This document shows positions 52,295-61,319 of a stretch of 64,000 nt of DNA, one piece after another. The position numbers and the translations under genes are program-made. Where the stretch lies: positions 1 through 64,000 of the forward strand of contig NZ_FTOJ01000010.1 in assembly GCF_900156685.1 (NCBI RefSeq), read 5' to 3'. Each line of letters opens with the position of its first letter. Within the stretch, counting starts at the first letter, position 1. Source of the DNA: Chryseobacterium piscicola (GTDB taxonomy: Bacteria > Bacteroidota > Bacteroidia > Flavobacteriales > Weeksellaceae). The notes beneath the pieces are model-generated. The model ran no database searches, had not been told where the DNA came from, and saw only the letters and a program-made list of their open reading frames with translations.

Positions 52295-54367
52295 ATGCCG
52301 AAATTTTGGAACAATACAAATAACATTGCTGTGACGGTTGAGGAACTGGTTCCGGAATTTTGGAGTAGTCAGAATGTTCTTTCGATGGAAATTAGTAGAA
52401 ATAGAAATTCGCAATATGGTGTTAAAGCTTTACAGCGTGGTTGCAGAAATCGAAAATTAATGATTGATTTTGATTCTTTACCTATACATGTTCAAGATGC
52501 TTTAGGAGATCTACGTAAGATTGAGCATAATTTGCAGAACTGGTACAGAACAGATTCTGTAGCTGTAGATTTTTATACTATGTTTCGCCGTCCGGATGGT
52601 AATTCTTTGTTACCATCAGAACAGCAACGATACATTACAAACGCCAGTGTTCTTATATCAGTATTGCAATTTCGTGAAAAAGCCATTACGGAAAGAATTA
52701 AGATGGGAATGTCTCTAAAAGGTATTACAACATTCCTTTGCAATGAAAGCAACAGTTTTAACGAATACCTGGAAAGAAGAAAAATGCCTACACACAACCT
52801 GCCAACCCATCCGACCAGATTTAAAGAAGTTTTAAACAGCTTTGAAACGGATTTTAATTATAACGGAAAATTATTCCCTTACAATTATCTCACAATTGTA
52901 AAAGATGTGGACGGCAAAAGAAAAATAAATTCTTTAAAAGTTGACGACAGTGTTTTGAGCATCTTAAACGGTCTTTTTGCTACTCAATCACATAAACCGA
53001 CAGCAACAGAAATACATGGTTCTTATGAAGCTTTTTTAAGTGGATATGCAGAGGTTTATAATGAAGTTACAGGCGAAATCTATAACCCAAAAGAGTTTCC
53101 TAAAATATCTGAATCTACAGTTAAGGCGTATTTGTCTAAATGGGAAAATAAAACAGCTACTTACAAAAAAAGATCGGGAGACCGTCAGCATTATATGTCA
53201 CAATTTAAACCACATCATCAACTGGAAAGACCAACGTTTGCAGGATCAATATTTTCAATTGATGACAGACAGCCACCGTTCAAAGATCTTACAGGTAAAA
53301 GAGTTTGGTTCTACAATGGTTTAGATGTCGCATCCGGCTGTATCACAGTTTTTGTGTATGGAAAAACTAAAGAAGAAATCATCTTAAAGTTTTATCGTCA
53401 GATGATCCGAAACTACACTGAATGGGGCTTTAATCTGCCTTACGAACTCGAAGCGGAAAGCTCATTAAATATGCCATTTACGAAAACATTTTTACAGGAA
53501 GGATATTTATTTCCGGAAGTAAGGATAGAAGCAAATAACGCACGTGGTAAGCGGATTGAAAGGGATAACGGAATATTGAGGTACGGTATTGAAAAAAAAC
53601 GTGTTGGATGGATTGCCCGACCTACTGCAAAATCAGAGAGTAATCAGAAGGGATCTGAAGAAGTTCCGGCAATACCTTATGATCAGATTATTGATAATGC
53701 CATTGAAGATATTTTCGAGCTTAACAATTCTGCTCATATGGATAATGCAGATGTAACCCGATGGGAATATTTTACACAAAACCAAAACCCAGAATTGCAA
53801 CCGACCAACTGGCAGAAAATACTTCCTTTTTTAGGTTACAAAGTTGAAACATCGTGTAATGTAGGTTACATTAACCTACAAGGCAAAAAAAGAGCAATAG
53901 CAATGAACGGTGAAATTTCTTTAGGTGAAGATCTGATAAACATAATGAAAGCGATTGAAGGGAAAAATATCACTGTTTACTGGTTAGATGATAATCAGGG
54001 AAATGTTTTGAAAGCTTTAGCATTTTATAAAGAACGTTTTATCTGTGAAGTGCAGGAAATGCCAAAATACAACAGGGCTACCATTGAACAAACTGAAAAT
54101 TGCAAAAAAGCGAGAATCATTCAAAGTTCATACGTTGCAAGTGTTGAAGGATTTATCAGACAGCAGGAAAAATCACTGCAAAAAATCAATATTGTTCACA
54201 AACCAAAACCCCAACCTCAAAACGGCTTTTTTATTCCAGGGATGAATCGCAAAACTTTTGTTCCGTCTGATCCGGCAACGGTGGAAACCGTGGATATTCC
54301 GGACGGTGATTCTTTTCCGGTTCTGCCATCGACTTCACCAAGTTGGAAAAATTCATTTTTAAAATAA
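52295..54367 (+). CDS. MuA-like DDE transposase
   Basis: A 690-residue protein from ATG 52295. The N-terminal part (to about 290) holds HTH-like DNA-binding regions. The RNase-H-like core begins near TFAGSIFSIDD (Asp323/324), continues to GLDVASGCITVFVYGKTKEE and reaches NARGKRIERDNGILRYGIEK (Glu422), with a basic motif after it. The position of the second acidic residue in this family is occupied by EAES (Glu386/Glu388) and not Asp. The C-terminal 130 residues have low complexity and end in the tail FLK. It pairs with the MuB-like ATPase downstream for replicative transposition. An upstream in-frame extension to 52238 lacks an ATG. Confidence 0.88.
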   Translation: MPKFWNNTNNIAVTVEELVPEFWSSQNVLSMEISRNRNSQYGVKALQRGCRNRKLMIDFDSLPIHVQDALGDLRKIEHNLQNWYRTDSVAVDFYTMFRRPDGNSLLPSEQQRYITNASVLISVLQFREKAITERIKMGMSLKGITTFLCNESNSFNEYLERRKMPTHNLPTHPTRFKEVLNSFETDFNYNGKLFPYNYLTIVKDVDGKRKINSLKVDDSVLSILNGLFATQSHKPTATEIHGSYEAFLSGYAEVYNEVTGEIYNPKEFPKISESTVKAYLSKWENKTATYKKRSGDRQHYMSQFKPHHQLERPTFAGSIFSIDDRQPPFKDLTGKRVWFYNGLDVASGCITVFVYGKTKEEIILKFYRQMIRNYTEWGFNLPYELEAESSLNMPFTKTFLQEGYLFPEVRIEANNARGKRIERDNGILRYGIEKKRVGWIARPTAKSESNQKGSEEVPAIPYDQIIDNAIEDIFELNNSAHMDNADVTRWEYFTQNQNPELQPTNWQKILPFLGYKVETSCNVGYINLQGKKRAIAMNGEISLGEDLINIMKAIEGKNITVYWLDDNQGNVLKALAFYKERFICEVQEMPKYNRATIEQTENCKKARIIQSSYVASVEGFIRQQEKSLQKINIVHKPKPQPQNGFFIPGMNRKTFVPSDPATVETVDIPDGDSFPVLPSTSPSWKNSFLK

Positions 54368-54406
54368 TTAGCCTTCAAAATTAACCAACCAATTAAAACC
54401 GCAATT

Positions 54407-55282
54407 ATGATCACATCAGAATATAGAGATACCGTAAGAACCGCACTTTTAAGCCGTCGCACAAACTTTGGCGGAACAAACGCACAATTTGCAAAGATTT
54501 ACGGTTTGTCCGGTGCAATTTACAGCAGACTTTCAAACGGTGAAACGGAAAGAATTATTTCTGACAGTCTCTGGATCCAAATCGGGCGTGAATTACAGAT
54601 CAGTTCTAAAACTTCTAATTGGAAAGCTGTAAGAACAAAGGTTTACACAGAAATAGAAGACAGTATAAAGTTCTGCCAAGGATACGGTTCGTCTATGGTG
54701 TTGGTTGATGATTGCGGAATAGGGAAAACTTTCAGTGCAAAGAATGTTGTAAAAACGCTTAAAAATGCTTTTTACGTGGATTGTTCGCAGGCAAAAAGTA
54801 AGCAGTTATTTATTAAGCTTTTGGCAAAAACAATCGGTCTTGACAATAAAGGGAAATACGCTGATGTAAAGGCAAATTTAAAATACTATCTGAACGAACT
54901 GGATAATCCTGTAATTGTTCTGGATGAAGCCGGAGATCTTGAATACACAGCATTTTTGGAGTTAAAAGAACTTTGGAACGCTACGGACGGTTTTTGCGGT
55001 TGGTTTATGATGGGTGCAGATGGCTTGCAGTCTAAAATCGAAAAGGGAATCAATTCTAAAAAAGTAGGTTTTGCAGAAATATTCAGCCGTTTTTCTGATG
55101 AATTTATAAGACTAACACCTGTAGGAACTTCCGACAAAAAAGCATTCAGATATGAATTGTTAAGCCAGGTTGCAAAGGCTAATCATTCGGGATCTGTTCC
55201 GGTGGAAAATCTTGTAAAGCAGTGTTTAGATAAAAATACTACGCTAAGACATTTAGATACTTTGATAAAAATTAGTGCTTAG
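54407..55282 (+). CDS. MuB-like AAA+ ATPase (transposition target factor)
   Basis: A 291-residue protein. The N-terminal about 75 residues form a lambda-repressor-like HTH (NAQFAKIYGLSGAIYSRLSN), as in MuB. The ATPase part has Walker A DDCGIGKTFSAKNV (about residue 105), Walker B VIVLDEAGDLEY and a sensor segment FMMGADG. It should bind target DNA with ATP and stimulate the transposase. It follows the transposase gene by 40 bp. Confidence 0.88.
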   Translation: MITSEYRDTVRTALLSRRTNFGGTNAQFAKIYGLSGAIYSRLSNGETERIISDSLWIQIGRELQISSKTSNWKAVRTKVYTEIEDSIKFCQGYGSSMVLVDDCGIGKTFSAKNVVKTLKNAFYVDCSQAKSKQLFIKLLAKTIGLDNKGKYADVKANLKYYLNELDNPVIVLDEAGDLEYTAFLELKELWNATDGFCGWFMMGADGLQSKIEKGINSKKVGFAEIFSRFSDEFIRLTPVGTSDKKAFRYELLSQVAKANHSGSVPVENLVKQCLDKNTTLRHLDTLIKISA

Positions 55283-55286
55283 AAAT

Positions 55287-55658
55287 ATGATTATAAAAAA
55301 ACTAATCAGAACAGGGATCTGTTTCAGCGTGATGAAAAGTTACAGCTATCTGACAAAAGCGAAATATTATCAAAATACAGAATACGAAATATTAGTACTT
55401 TCAGAAGATTTGAGAACCTTACAGGATGATGATTTCAGATTAAACAATGATGAAGCCGAAACGCCGAAACTTTGGAGTAATCCGAACGGTATCATATCCC
55501 GGACAATGACCACAAAGGAAATATCAGAGTTCAGAATGATGAAGGATGATTATTTCACAGAAGTTTTTAATACAGTCGATGGGATTGTATTTGAGTTAAA
55601 AACCCGCTCACTCAAGACTCTATTCAAAAAATCAAACAGAAAAAAGCCTACAGGATGA
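55287..55658 (+). CDS. Phage hypothetical protein (early)
   Basis: A 123-residue protein from ATG 55287; an earlier TTG would overlap the ATPase gene. The start is basic (IIKKLIRTGICFSVMKSYSY) and the middle is acidic (LRTLQDDDFRLNNDEAETPK). The end is basic again. I see no domain. It overlaps the next gene by 4 bp (ATGA), so it is part of the early operon. Confidence 0.6.
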   Translation: MIIKKLIRTGICFSVMKSYSYLTKAKYYQNTEYEILVLSEDLRTLQDDDFRLNNDEAETPKLWSNPNGIISRTMTTKEISEFRMMKDDYFTEVFNTVDGIVFELKTRSLKTLFKKSNRKKPTG

Positions 55659-55993
55659 AAAAAAAAATAACGCAGGTTCAAAAGCAGGAAAATTATCTGA
55701 AAGATGTAAAAGAAAGATTCTGTAAACATTTTGATTGTACAGATCTGCAATATTGTGAAAATGAGTTTAAGCAGGGCTTGTTATGGATTGAAAACAATGG
55801 ATATCCGGAAAGTTTTTCCTACTCAAAAACATTTTGGAACTGGTTTAAAATCGAAATGGCAGAACTATGTGAATCCTGTATGAATCAAGATAAAATTATA
55901 GAAAAATCTTTCAAGGATTTTCGTCCTTTTTCTACAACCTTAAAGCAAATTGAAAATGAAGCATTCAGCACAATTACACAAAAAACTGTATAG
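55655..55993 (+). CDS. Phage hypothetical protein (early)
   Basis: A 112-residue helical protein with several cysteines (RFCKHFDCTDLQYCENEF, then ELCESCMNQ). The Cys pairs could bind metal but the pattern is not a known zinc finger. It overlaps the gene before by 4 bp and the GemA-like gene after by 38 bp, so the three are coupled. Confidence 0.6.
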   Translation: MKKKITQVQKQENYLKDVKERFCKHFDCTDLQYCENEFKQGLLWIENNGYPESFSYSKTFWNWFKIEMAELCESCMNQDKIIEKSFKDFRPFSTTLKQIENEAFSTITQKTV

Positions 55994-56369
55994 CCTTTAC
56001 AAGGAAAAAGGTTTAACAGAAGATCGTCGGGAACTGGTTTTAAATTTTACTGACGGGCGAACCAACAACAGCTCCGAATTATCGACAAATGAAATCATTT
56101 CGTTTATAAGTTTTTTGGCAGGTGAAAAGCCTAAAAAGAAAAGTCCGGAACTGAACGTAAACAAACTTTTCCACTTATGCCATTTGTATGGATGGAAAAG
56201 GTTTGATGAAGAAAAGAACAAAAATGTAGTTGATACCGACCATTTAAATGAATGGCTTATCAAATACGGTAAATATCACAAGAAACTGAACGAACATACA
56301 CAGCAGGAAATCAATAAAGTTACCATACAGTTTGAAATGGTAGTTAACAAACTTTTAAAAGCAATTTAA
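55956..56369 (+). CDS. GemA/Mu gp16-like protein
   Basis: A 137-residue protein from ATG 55956. QLHKKLYSLYKEKGLTEDRR, then LVLNFTDGRTNNSSELSTNE and IISFISFL resemble the GemA/DUF1018 family of Mu-like phages, which is encoded in the early-to-middle region and affects host gene expression and replication timing. The match covers the first ~70 residues; the rest is a helical extension. Context and position agree. It overlaps the gene before by 38 bp. Confidence 0.6.
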   Translation: MKHSAQLHKKLYSLYKEKGLTEDRRELVLNFTDGRTNNSSELSTNEIISFISFLAGEKPKKKSPELNVNKLFHLCHLYGWKRFDEEKNKNVVDTDHLNEWLIKYGKYHKKLNEHTQQEINKVTIQFEMVVNKLLKAI

Positions 56370-56401
56370 ATAACTAATTAACTTTTTAATACTTCCCAAA
56401 T

Positions 56402-56671
56402 ATGCAAGGCGTTAACATCGAAAATATAAAGGATCTTAAATTCAGTTCTGAAAACATTGATAGATTAAAGGAAATTTACAAATTTCCGGATAGTGGGTTT
56501 AACACAATCATAGACTCAATAGACAAGCTTTTTTGCTGTTACATTGAAGTTTGTATAAACAGTGGTGAAAATATTACAATCGACGGTATTGATGTACAAT
56601 ATTTTAGAGATATAAAAATTGTCTTAGAGGTTTTACAGCAAACTTTTGAAAGTTCAACACTAAAAAATTAA
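56402..56671 (+). CDS. Phage hypothetical protein, paralogue of the next gene
   Basis: An 89-residue protein. The arrangement FSSENIDRLKEIYKF, then SIDKLFCCYIEV, then DGIDVQYFRDIKIVLEVLQQ recurs in the gene at 56674-56931 with the same spacing (FSPEILEEIKSMQDY, AIDNLFFEYMI, SDVFCIKQVKRLLELLQI). A tandem duplication is likely. The function is unknown. Confidence 0.6.
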   Translation: MQGVNIENIKDLKFSSENIDRLKEIYKFPDSGFNTIIDSIDKLFCCYIEVCINSGENITIDGIDVQYFRDIKIVLEVLQQTFESSTLKN

Positions 56672-56673
56672 AC

Positions 56674-56931
56674 ATGGAATCTACTACACAAAGTCAGCAA
56701 TTATTCAATTTCAGTCCTGAGATTTTAGAAGAAATAAAGAGTATGCAGGATTATGATTATGATGGTTTTCTAGCATATTCACGAGCTATAGACAATCTTT
56801 TTTTTGAGTATATGATACGAACTGTAGATGATCCAGCAAACAATATAGGTATCACAAATTCAGATGTTTTTTGTATTAAACAAGTCAAAAGGCTACTGGA
56901 ACTTTTACAGATCACAATTTCAGAAAAATAA
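56674..56931 (+). CDS. Phage hypothetical protein, paralogue of the previous gene
   Basis: An 85-residue protein starting 2 bp after the previous stop. It shares the helix-helix-helix layout and the final LLELLQ pattern with its neighbour. No known domain. The pair might form a heterodimer, an inference from similarity and adjacency only. Confidence 0.6.
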   Translation: MESTTQSQQLFNFSPEILEEIKSMQDYDYDGFLAYSRAIDNLFFEYMIRTVDDPANNIGITNSDVFCIKQVKRLLELLQITISEK

Positions 56932-56974
56932 AACAATATAATTTTTCATTAACAATAATTAAAATCATTACAAA

Positions 56975-57517
56975 ATGAGCGATGCACAGCAAAAATTAGA
57001 AACGGCAAGGAATATTTATCAGTCTTTGCCATTAGAAAAACAATTGGAAATTAAAAAACAGCAACCGGATCTGTATCATGCAATTTACGGTGATGATGTA
57101 ATTCCAAACACTTATTATTTAGAACCATTTATTGAAAACAATAAGACAGGTTTAGAGGGTGAAATTCCTAAAGAAAGCCAAAATGCTAATTTATCTGCGG
57201 AAATAGTGAAGGGTTTTAAAAATGCAAAATTTAGCAAAGTTCCCGCAAGCATTGTTGAAGCAAATGATCTGTTCCAGAAATTATCTATTGATACTCAAAT
57301 GAGGATCAAAAAAGATAAGCCGGAAATTTACAATATGCTTTTCAAAGAAAATGTTTTTGTAGATACGTCTGCATTATCTGCATTTCTGAAGGATTATGAT
57401 CCAAAGTATTTAGAAATAAAATCTATCAGAGATCTTGAAACGCTTTCATTAAGTGCTCAATTAGAATTCAAAAATAATTTCCCTGGAGAGTACGCAAGCT
57501 TTATGAAAATCAATTAA
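56975..57517 (+). CDS. Phage hypothetical protein with internal repeat
   Basis: A 180-residue protein. A helical motif occurs twice: LPLEKQLEIKKQQPDLYHAI (about 17-36) and LSIDTQMRIKKDKPEIYNML (about 104-123), and a related third form lies in the C-terminal LSAQLEFKNNFPGEYASFM. The end LEIKSI...FPGEY is also seen in the next gene. The repeated L-x-x-x-x-Q-x-x-I/F-K-x-x-x-P-x-x-Y pattern suggests helical bundles that bind a common partner. Unknown function. Confidence 0.6.
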   Translation: MSDAQQKLETARNIYQSLPLEKQLEIKKQQPDLYHAIYGDDVIPNTYYLEPFIENNKTGLEGEIPKESQNANLSAEIVKGFKNAKFSKVPASIVEANDLFQKLSIDTQMRIKKDKPEIYNMLFKENVFVDTSALSAFLKDYDPKYLEIKSIRDLETLSLSAQLEFKNNFPGEYASFMKIN

Positions 57518-57991
57518 ATGTTTTACAAAATTAATTCTTACTTACAACAATATAAAAATAATTTTAGAAAAAATATGGAAAACAATTTAGACAATTACAA
57601 TCAAACTGTACAGAAAAACCAACAGGAAGAAGAAGAGCGTGTGAAAGCACAGCAGGAACTTGAAAAAGACATAGCAGAATATGAAAATTGTAGAGGTATT
57701 TTCAAGATGCTTTCTGCTGAAACCAGAATGATGATGGTAAAGACAAATAAGGCCATGTACGAAATCATGTTGCATAATAATTATCCGTATCCGAATACAA
57801 ACGGTATAAGTTTAAGAACGATTAATAACCCAAGTTATCAATTCTACTTAAACTTTAAAGATATCTATCAACAGCGATTTTTGGAAATCAAAAATATCGA
57901 AGATTTTAATATTTTAAATCAAAAAGATAAAAATCATTTTAGAGAAAATTTTCCTGGTGAATATGATCTTTTACAAAGAAATGGTAAATAA
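57518..57991 (+). CDS. Phage hypothetical protein, paralogue of 56975-57517
   Basis: A 157-residue frame whose ATG directly follows the TAA of the previous gene (TAAATG). An inner ATG at 57575 gives 138 residues and could be the true start. A coiled-coil N-terminal part (QQEEEERVKAQQELEKDIAE) precedes LSAETRMMMVKTNKAMYEIM and a C-terminal FLEIKNIEDFN with NFPGEYDLL, matching the repeat of the upstream protein. A tandem duplicate with a new N-terminus. Confidence 0.55.
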   Translation: MFYKINSYLQQYKNNFRKNMENNLDNYNQTVQKNQQEEEERVKAQQELEKDIAEYENCRGIFKMLSAETRMMMVKTNKAMYEIMLHNNYPYPNTNGISLRTINNPSYQFYLNFKDIYQQRFLEIKNIEDFNILNQKDKNHFRENFPGEYDLLQRNGK

Positions 57992-58042
57992 TTTTTACAA
58001 GACGAATTAGCAATTTTAAAACAACTAACAATTACAACCATA

Positions 58043-58654
58043 ATGGATAGAATTTTAGCATATAAAAACACAGAATCAATTAACAACTGGGTTCATAGAA
58101 TCAAAGAAACAGCAAACTTTGCACAGCCGTTCATAGATAAATACAAAACTGTTCCAACATTGCCGGAACTGGAAACTGAAGATCTTAACAATTTATTTAT
58201 GAATCCTCGACAATTTTTTGTCTTAAAATTAACTGAGGGTGAAGTTTTGCAGATAGGTAAATTAAAAATGAGTTCTGAAAAAGTATTCGATTTCTTAGAA
58301 AGACCTTCCGGACTTGATGAATTGGTATCGTCATTAGAAGCTTTAAAAAATGACAGAAATTTTATCGGAGTCTATGCTGCAAATCTTGAATATGTAGATT
58401 TAGAAAACGGCGTTTTAATTCCAAGACAGACTTTTTTGAATGAAATTGATGAGTTGTACTCATACTATATTGATACTGAAAATCAACATTCCGCACTCGA
58501 ATTGATTAATCAGATTAAACCCAATTTGCAAGCCTTAGTTTCGCTTTTGAAAGCCGAAAAAATGGATTCGTTAGATACAATATTTACCGGAACTGGATCC
58601 GGAAAAAACAGGATATACGGCACAAATCTGAGAGCTGTCTTAAACTCTTTCTGA
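58043..58654 (+). CDS. Phage hypothetical protein
   Basis: A 203-residue protein with no recognised domain. It is mixed helical and acidic with TVPTLPELETEDLNNLFMNP near residue 36 and a Ser/Gly-rich end (TGTGSGKNRIYG). It is the last gene before a strong terminator at 58684, so it closes the early/middle block; the next genes belong to the tail. Confidence 0.6.
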   Translation: MDRILAYKNTESINNWVHRIKETANFAQPFIDKYKTVPTLPELETEDLNNLFMNPRQFFVLKLTEGEVLQIGKLKMSSEKVFDFLERPSGLDELVSSLEALKNDRNFIGVYAANLEYVDLENGVLIPRQTFLNEIDELYSYYIDTENQHSALELINQIKPNLQALVSLLKAEKMDSLDTIFTGTGSGKNRIYGTNLRAVLNSF

Positions 58655-58683
58655 TTTATTTTTTTTCATGGATTATTGTAAGT

Positions 58684-58712
58684 AGCTCCGCTTTTGCGGA
58701 GTTGCTTTTTTT
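58684..58712 (+). terminator. Terminator closing the early/middle block
   Basis: AGCTCCGC/GCGGAGTTGCT with a TTTT loop (CTCCGC/GCGGAG, 58686-58701) is followed by seven T. It separates the orphan-gene block from the tail genes. Confidence 0.85.
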
Positions 58713-58742
58713 AAACATTTTAAATATTTATTAGTTAAAATA

Positions 58743-59243
58743 ATGGATAAACATACACAATTAAAATTGCAATTAAAAAAGCTGATTGGTGCAGATCCTA
58801 ACTATCCGGTAAGTGGTGTGATTAAATCTGTAGAAGAAGATACTTGTACGGTAGAACTCGAAGAAGGTTTTGAGGTTCCCGATGTAAAATTGAAAAGTAC
58901 AGCAAACGGTAATGATAATTTACTGATCATTCCAAAGGTAGGAAGCATAGTAACATTATTGAGTGGCGACGGAACTGTAGACAATCTGACTGTGATAAAA
59001 GTTGACCAGGCTTCTAAAATTATTTTTAATGAAAATGGTTTGCAGATAGAGATTGACAGCACAGACAAAAAGGTGAGTATAAAAAACAGTGATGCAAGTT
59101 TGTTTGATCTATTCACAGATTTGGTAAACATTTTAAAACAATTTAAAGTTTACACCAATATGGGTCCTTCCGGAACTGCTTTACCGGATTCCGTTATCAG
59201 TATTACAAAACTTGAAACGGATTTTAAACAGCTTTTAAAATAG
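58743..59243 (+). CDS. Phage baseplate spike-like protein (gpV/gp45 type)
   Basis: A 166-residue protein. An OB-like N-terminal domain (GVIKSVEEDTCTVELEEGFE, then LLIIPKVGSIVTLLSG) is followed by a beta-repeat segment (GLQIEIDSTDKKVSIKNSDA) and a helical C-terminal tail (LFTDLVNILKQFKVYTNMGP). This layout fits trimeric central spike or hub-cap proteins of contractile-tail phages. It is the first gene after the terminator and implies a contractile, Mu-like tail. Confidence 0.65.
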   Translation: MDKHTQLKLQLKKLIGADPNYPVSGVIKSVEEDTCTVELEEGFEVPDVKLKSTANGNDNLLIIPKVGSIVTLLSGDGTVDNLTVIKVDQASKIIFNENGLQIEIDSTDKKVSIKNSDASLFDLFTDLVNILKQFKVYTNMGPSGTALPDSVISITKLETDFKQLLK

Positions 59244-59269
59244 TTTTAAAACGCCTTTAAATTTTAACA

Positions 59270-59560
59270 ATGGAAAATAAAAAAGGTAGAAAGATGTACA
59301 CCCAGGCAGACAGAGAAAAAGCACTGAAATATTATTTGTTAGGCTTAAATCTGTTTGAAGTCTCAAAACTTACTGAAGTTCCGGAAAGAACACTGCAAAA
59401 ATGGCAATATAAAGAAAGCTGGGTAAAACTAAAAGATTCAGAGAAATTAAGAAAAAAGGCTGTAGATCTAAAAAATTTCGGACTGTCAAATAAAAAAATT
59501 TCTGAAATACTTCTAATCAGCTCCACAACCGTTTGGAGATATTGTAAACAAAATAAATAA
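59270..59560 (+). CDS. Phage double-HTH protein
   Basis: A 96-residue protein with two helix-turn-helix-like units: EKALKYYLLGLNLFEVSKLT, then ERTLQKWQYKESW, and AVDLKNFGLSNKKISEILLI, then STTVWRYCKQ. It resembles the HTH parts of small terminase or transposase-type proteins, and Mu-type gp27/DUF1804-like proteins. It lies between spike and hub genes, an odd place for a DNA-binding protein. Binding of DNA is inferred from the HTH pattern. Confidence 0.55.
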   Translation: MENKKGRKMYTQADREKALKYYLLGLNLFEVSKLTEVPERTLQKWQYKESWVKLKDSEKLRKKAVDLKNFGLSNKKISEILLISSTTVWRYCKQNK

Positions 59561-59571
59561 ACATTTCTAGC

Positions 59572-60747
59572 ATGCTATACCAAATGAGCCATTTTGTAGA
59601 AATTACAGATTCTAAAGGCTACTACATACCTAATCCGCCAATAACGGAAATAAATATAGAAAGAAATATTAAAAACCTCGCAGATTTTGCAACCGTAACC
59701 TGTGTTATTTTTGATCATAACCAACACATAAAGTTTAAAGAAAATGAAAGTTTTGATGATGATGGCAGTTCTGAACGTAAAATTTATAAACTGTACAAAA
59801 GAGGTCAGAAAATAAAAATACATTTGGGGTACGATAACAATTTAAAACTTGAGTTTGTTGGGTACATCAAAGACGTAAAAACAGATGAAGGCAAAATGGT
59901 TTTAGATTGTGAAGATGAATTGTTCATGTTCAGAAAAAAAGTAAAAAATAAAGTTTTCGGTACTTCAAATGTAAAAAGTATTTTACAGCATATTGTAAAA
60001 GAAATTAATCCAAAAATTAAGATTGTTTGTGATTATGATATGAGTTATGAAAAGTTTACGATTTACAAAGCTGATGCAATAGATGTTTTAAAACAATTAC
60101 AGCAGGACACTGGAGCTGACGTTTATTTCAGATCTTCCGAGTCCGAAAAGATCGGGCAAAATTCTAATATTGCAGATATGTACGGTGGTAATTTAATTGA
60201 CACAATAAATACAGCAATCGGACTACCTGCAATGTTTACGGAATTGTATAAAAAAAATAATGCAGAAACAACTGAGCTTCATTTTCGTATGCCATACATG
60301 AAAAAAAATACTGATCCTGTTTCTGTGTGCGATTATTCAATGCAACACAATGTAGAAGATTCACAACTAAATTACCGGAATACAACGGATTTAAAAGTAA
60401 AAATAAGGATCGTTACACACTCAAAAAGTGGTGAACGTCTGGAAGTGGAATTCGGACAGCCAGGCGGTGAAGAATTTGAATATAAAGTGAATCGTATAAG
60501 TAACGCCGAAATGAAGAAACGTGCAGAAATGGAATGGGATCGAAAAATGGCACCTGGTTACGATGGTTCTTTTACAACGTGGTTGATTCCGTACGTTGAG
60601 CCAAATTACAGCGTAGGTATTTATGATGAAGATTTTCCGGAAAAAGACGGTATCTATAATGTTGAAAGTGTAGTAACAAGATATAGTGAAGAAGGAGGTC
60701 AAAGAACTGTTACACCAGGAATAAAATTAAGTGCAAATAATAAATAA
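59572..60747 (+). CDS. Phage late control gene D / baseplate hub-like protein
   Basis: A 391-residue protein. The N-terminus (HFVEITDSKGYYIPNPPITE) and INIERNIKNLADFATVTCVI match the hub fold shared by Mu gp44, T4 gp27 and VgrG N-terminal parts; KIKIHLGYDNNLKLEFVGYI and VKSILQHIVKEINPKIKIV are typical hub strands. VESVVTRYSEEGGQRTVTPG closes the second barrel. It should form the trimeric hub under the spike. An inner ATG at 59584 is a possible start. Its stop overlaps the next start by one base (TAATG). Confidence 0.7.
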   Translation: MLYQMSHFVEITDSKGYYIPNPPITEINIERNIKNLADFATVTCVIFDHNQHIKFKENESFDDDGSSERKIYKLYKRGQKIKIHLGYDNNLKLEFVGYIKDVKTDEGKMVLDCEDELFMFRKKVKNKVFGTSNVKSILQHIVKEINPKIKIVCDYDMSYEKFTIYKADAIDVLKQLQQDTGADVYFRSSESEKIGQNSNIADMYGGNLIDTINTAIGLPAMFTELYKKNNAETTELHFRMPYMKKNTDPVSVCDYSMQHNVEDSQLNYRNTTDLKVKIRIVTHSKSGERLEVEFGQPGGEEFEYKVNRISNAEMKKRAEMEWDRKMAPGYDGSFTTWLIPYVEPNYSVGIYDEDFPEKDGIYNVESVVTRYSEEGGQRTVTPGIKLSANNK

Positions 60748-61319
60748 TGTATTGTAAAACATCTCTGAAAGACATTGCTGTAAGCAATACAGGATCGGTC
60801 AAAAACCTAAAGACTAACCAGATTTTAAAAATTTCAAAGCGTGGATATTTTACTTATAATTCAAAGCCGATAAGCATCGTAAAATTGATGCTTGAAACTT
60901 TTAAGGATATCAAAATAAGAACAGGGCAAATTAAATTTATTGATGGTAATGATCAGAATTTCTTTGTAGAAAATATTGAATATAAAACTAAGTTGCAAAA
61001 AATCAGCAGACCTTCAGAAACTGCAATTTTAGAGATTATTAAATATTATTTTGGGAGTAATGCAAAAATTAATATTAAGGACGTTTTTAATTACCGTATG
61101 CAGTTGAAAACTGTTTTAGATTTGAGAGATTTTTTCAAAACACACAAAAGCAGTTTATTTATAGAGATTTTTGAAGATTATTTTTCATTTCATCTACCGA
61201 GCTTTTCAAACCTTGCGAAAAGAAATAATGTTACTGTAAATGATGCAAGAAGAACAGTTTATTTTTTTTTAAACAAACTTATTGAAGACTGTTATTCTGA
61301 TAAAATTATAAAGCTGTGA
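60747..61319 (+). CDS. NUMOD/HTH-like protein of unknown function
   Basis: A 190-residue protein. The first ~50 residues (LKDIAVSNTGSVKNLKTNQI, then LKISKRGYFTY, then SIVKLMLETF) resemble the NUMOD4-type DNA-binding module seen with HNH homing endonucleases, but no HNH nuclease domain follows. The C-terminal half has a helical region and a final HTH-like segment (FSNLAKRNNVTVNDARRTVY). It could be a relic of a homing endonuclease or a late transcription regulator. Start overlaps the hub gene by one base and its stop lies within a palindromic terminator. Confidence 0.5.
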   Translation: MYCKTSLKDIAVSNTGSVKNLKTNQILKISKRGYFTYNSKPISIVKLMLETFKDIKIRTGQIKFIDGNDQNFFVENIEYKTKLQKISRPSETAILEIIKYYFGSNAKINIKDVFNYRMQLKTVLDLRDFFKTHKSSLFIEIFEDYFSFHLPSFSNLAKRNNVTVNDARRTVYFFLNKLIEDCYSDKIIKL

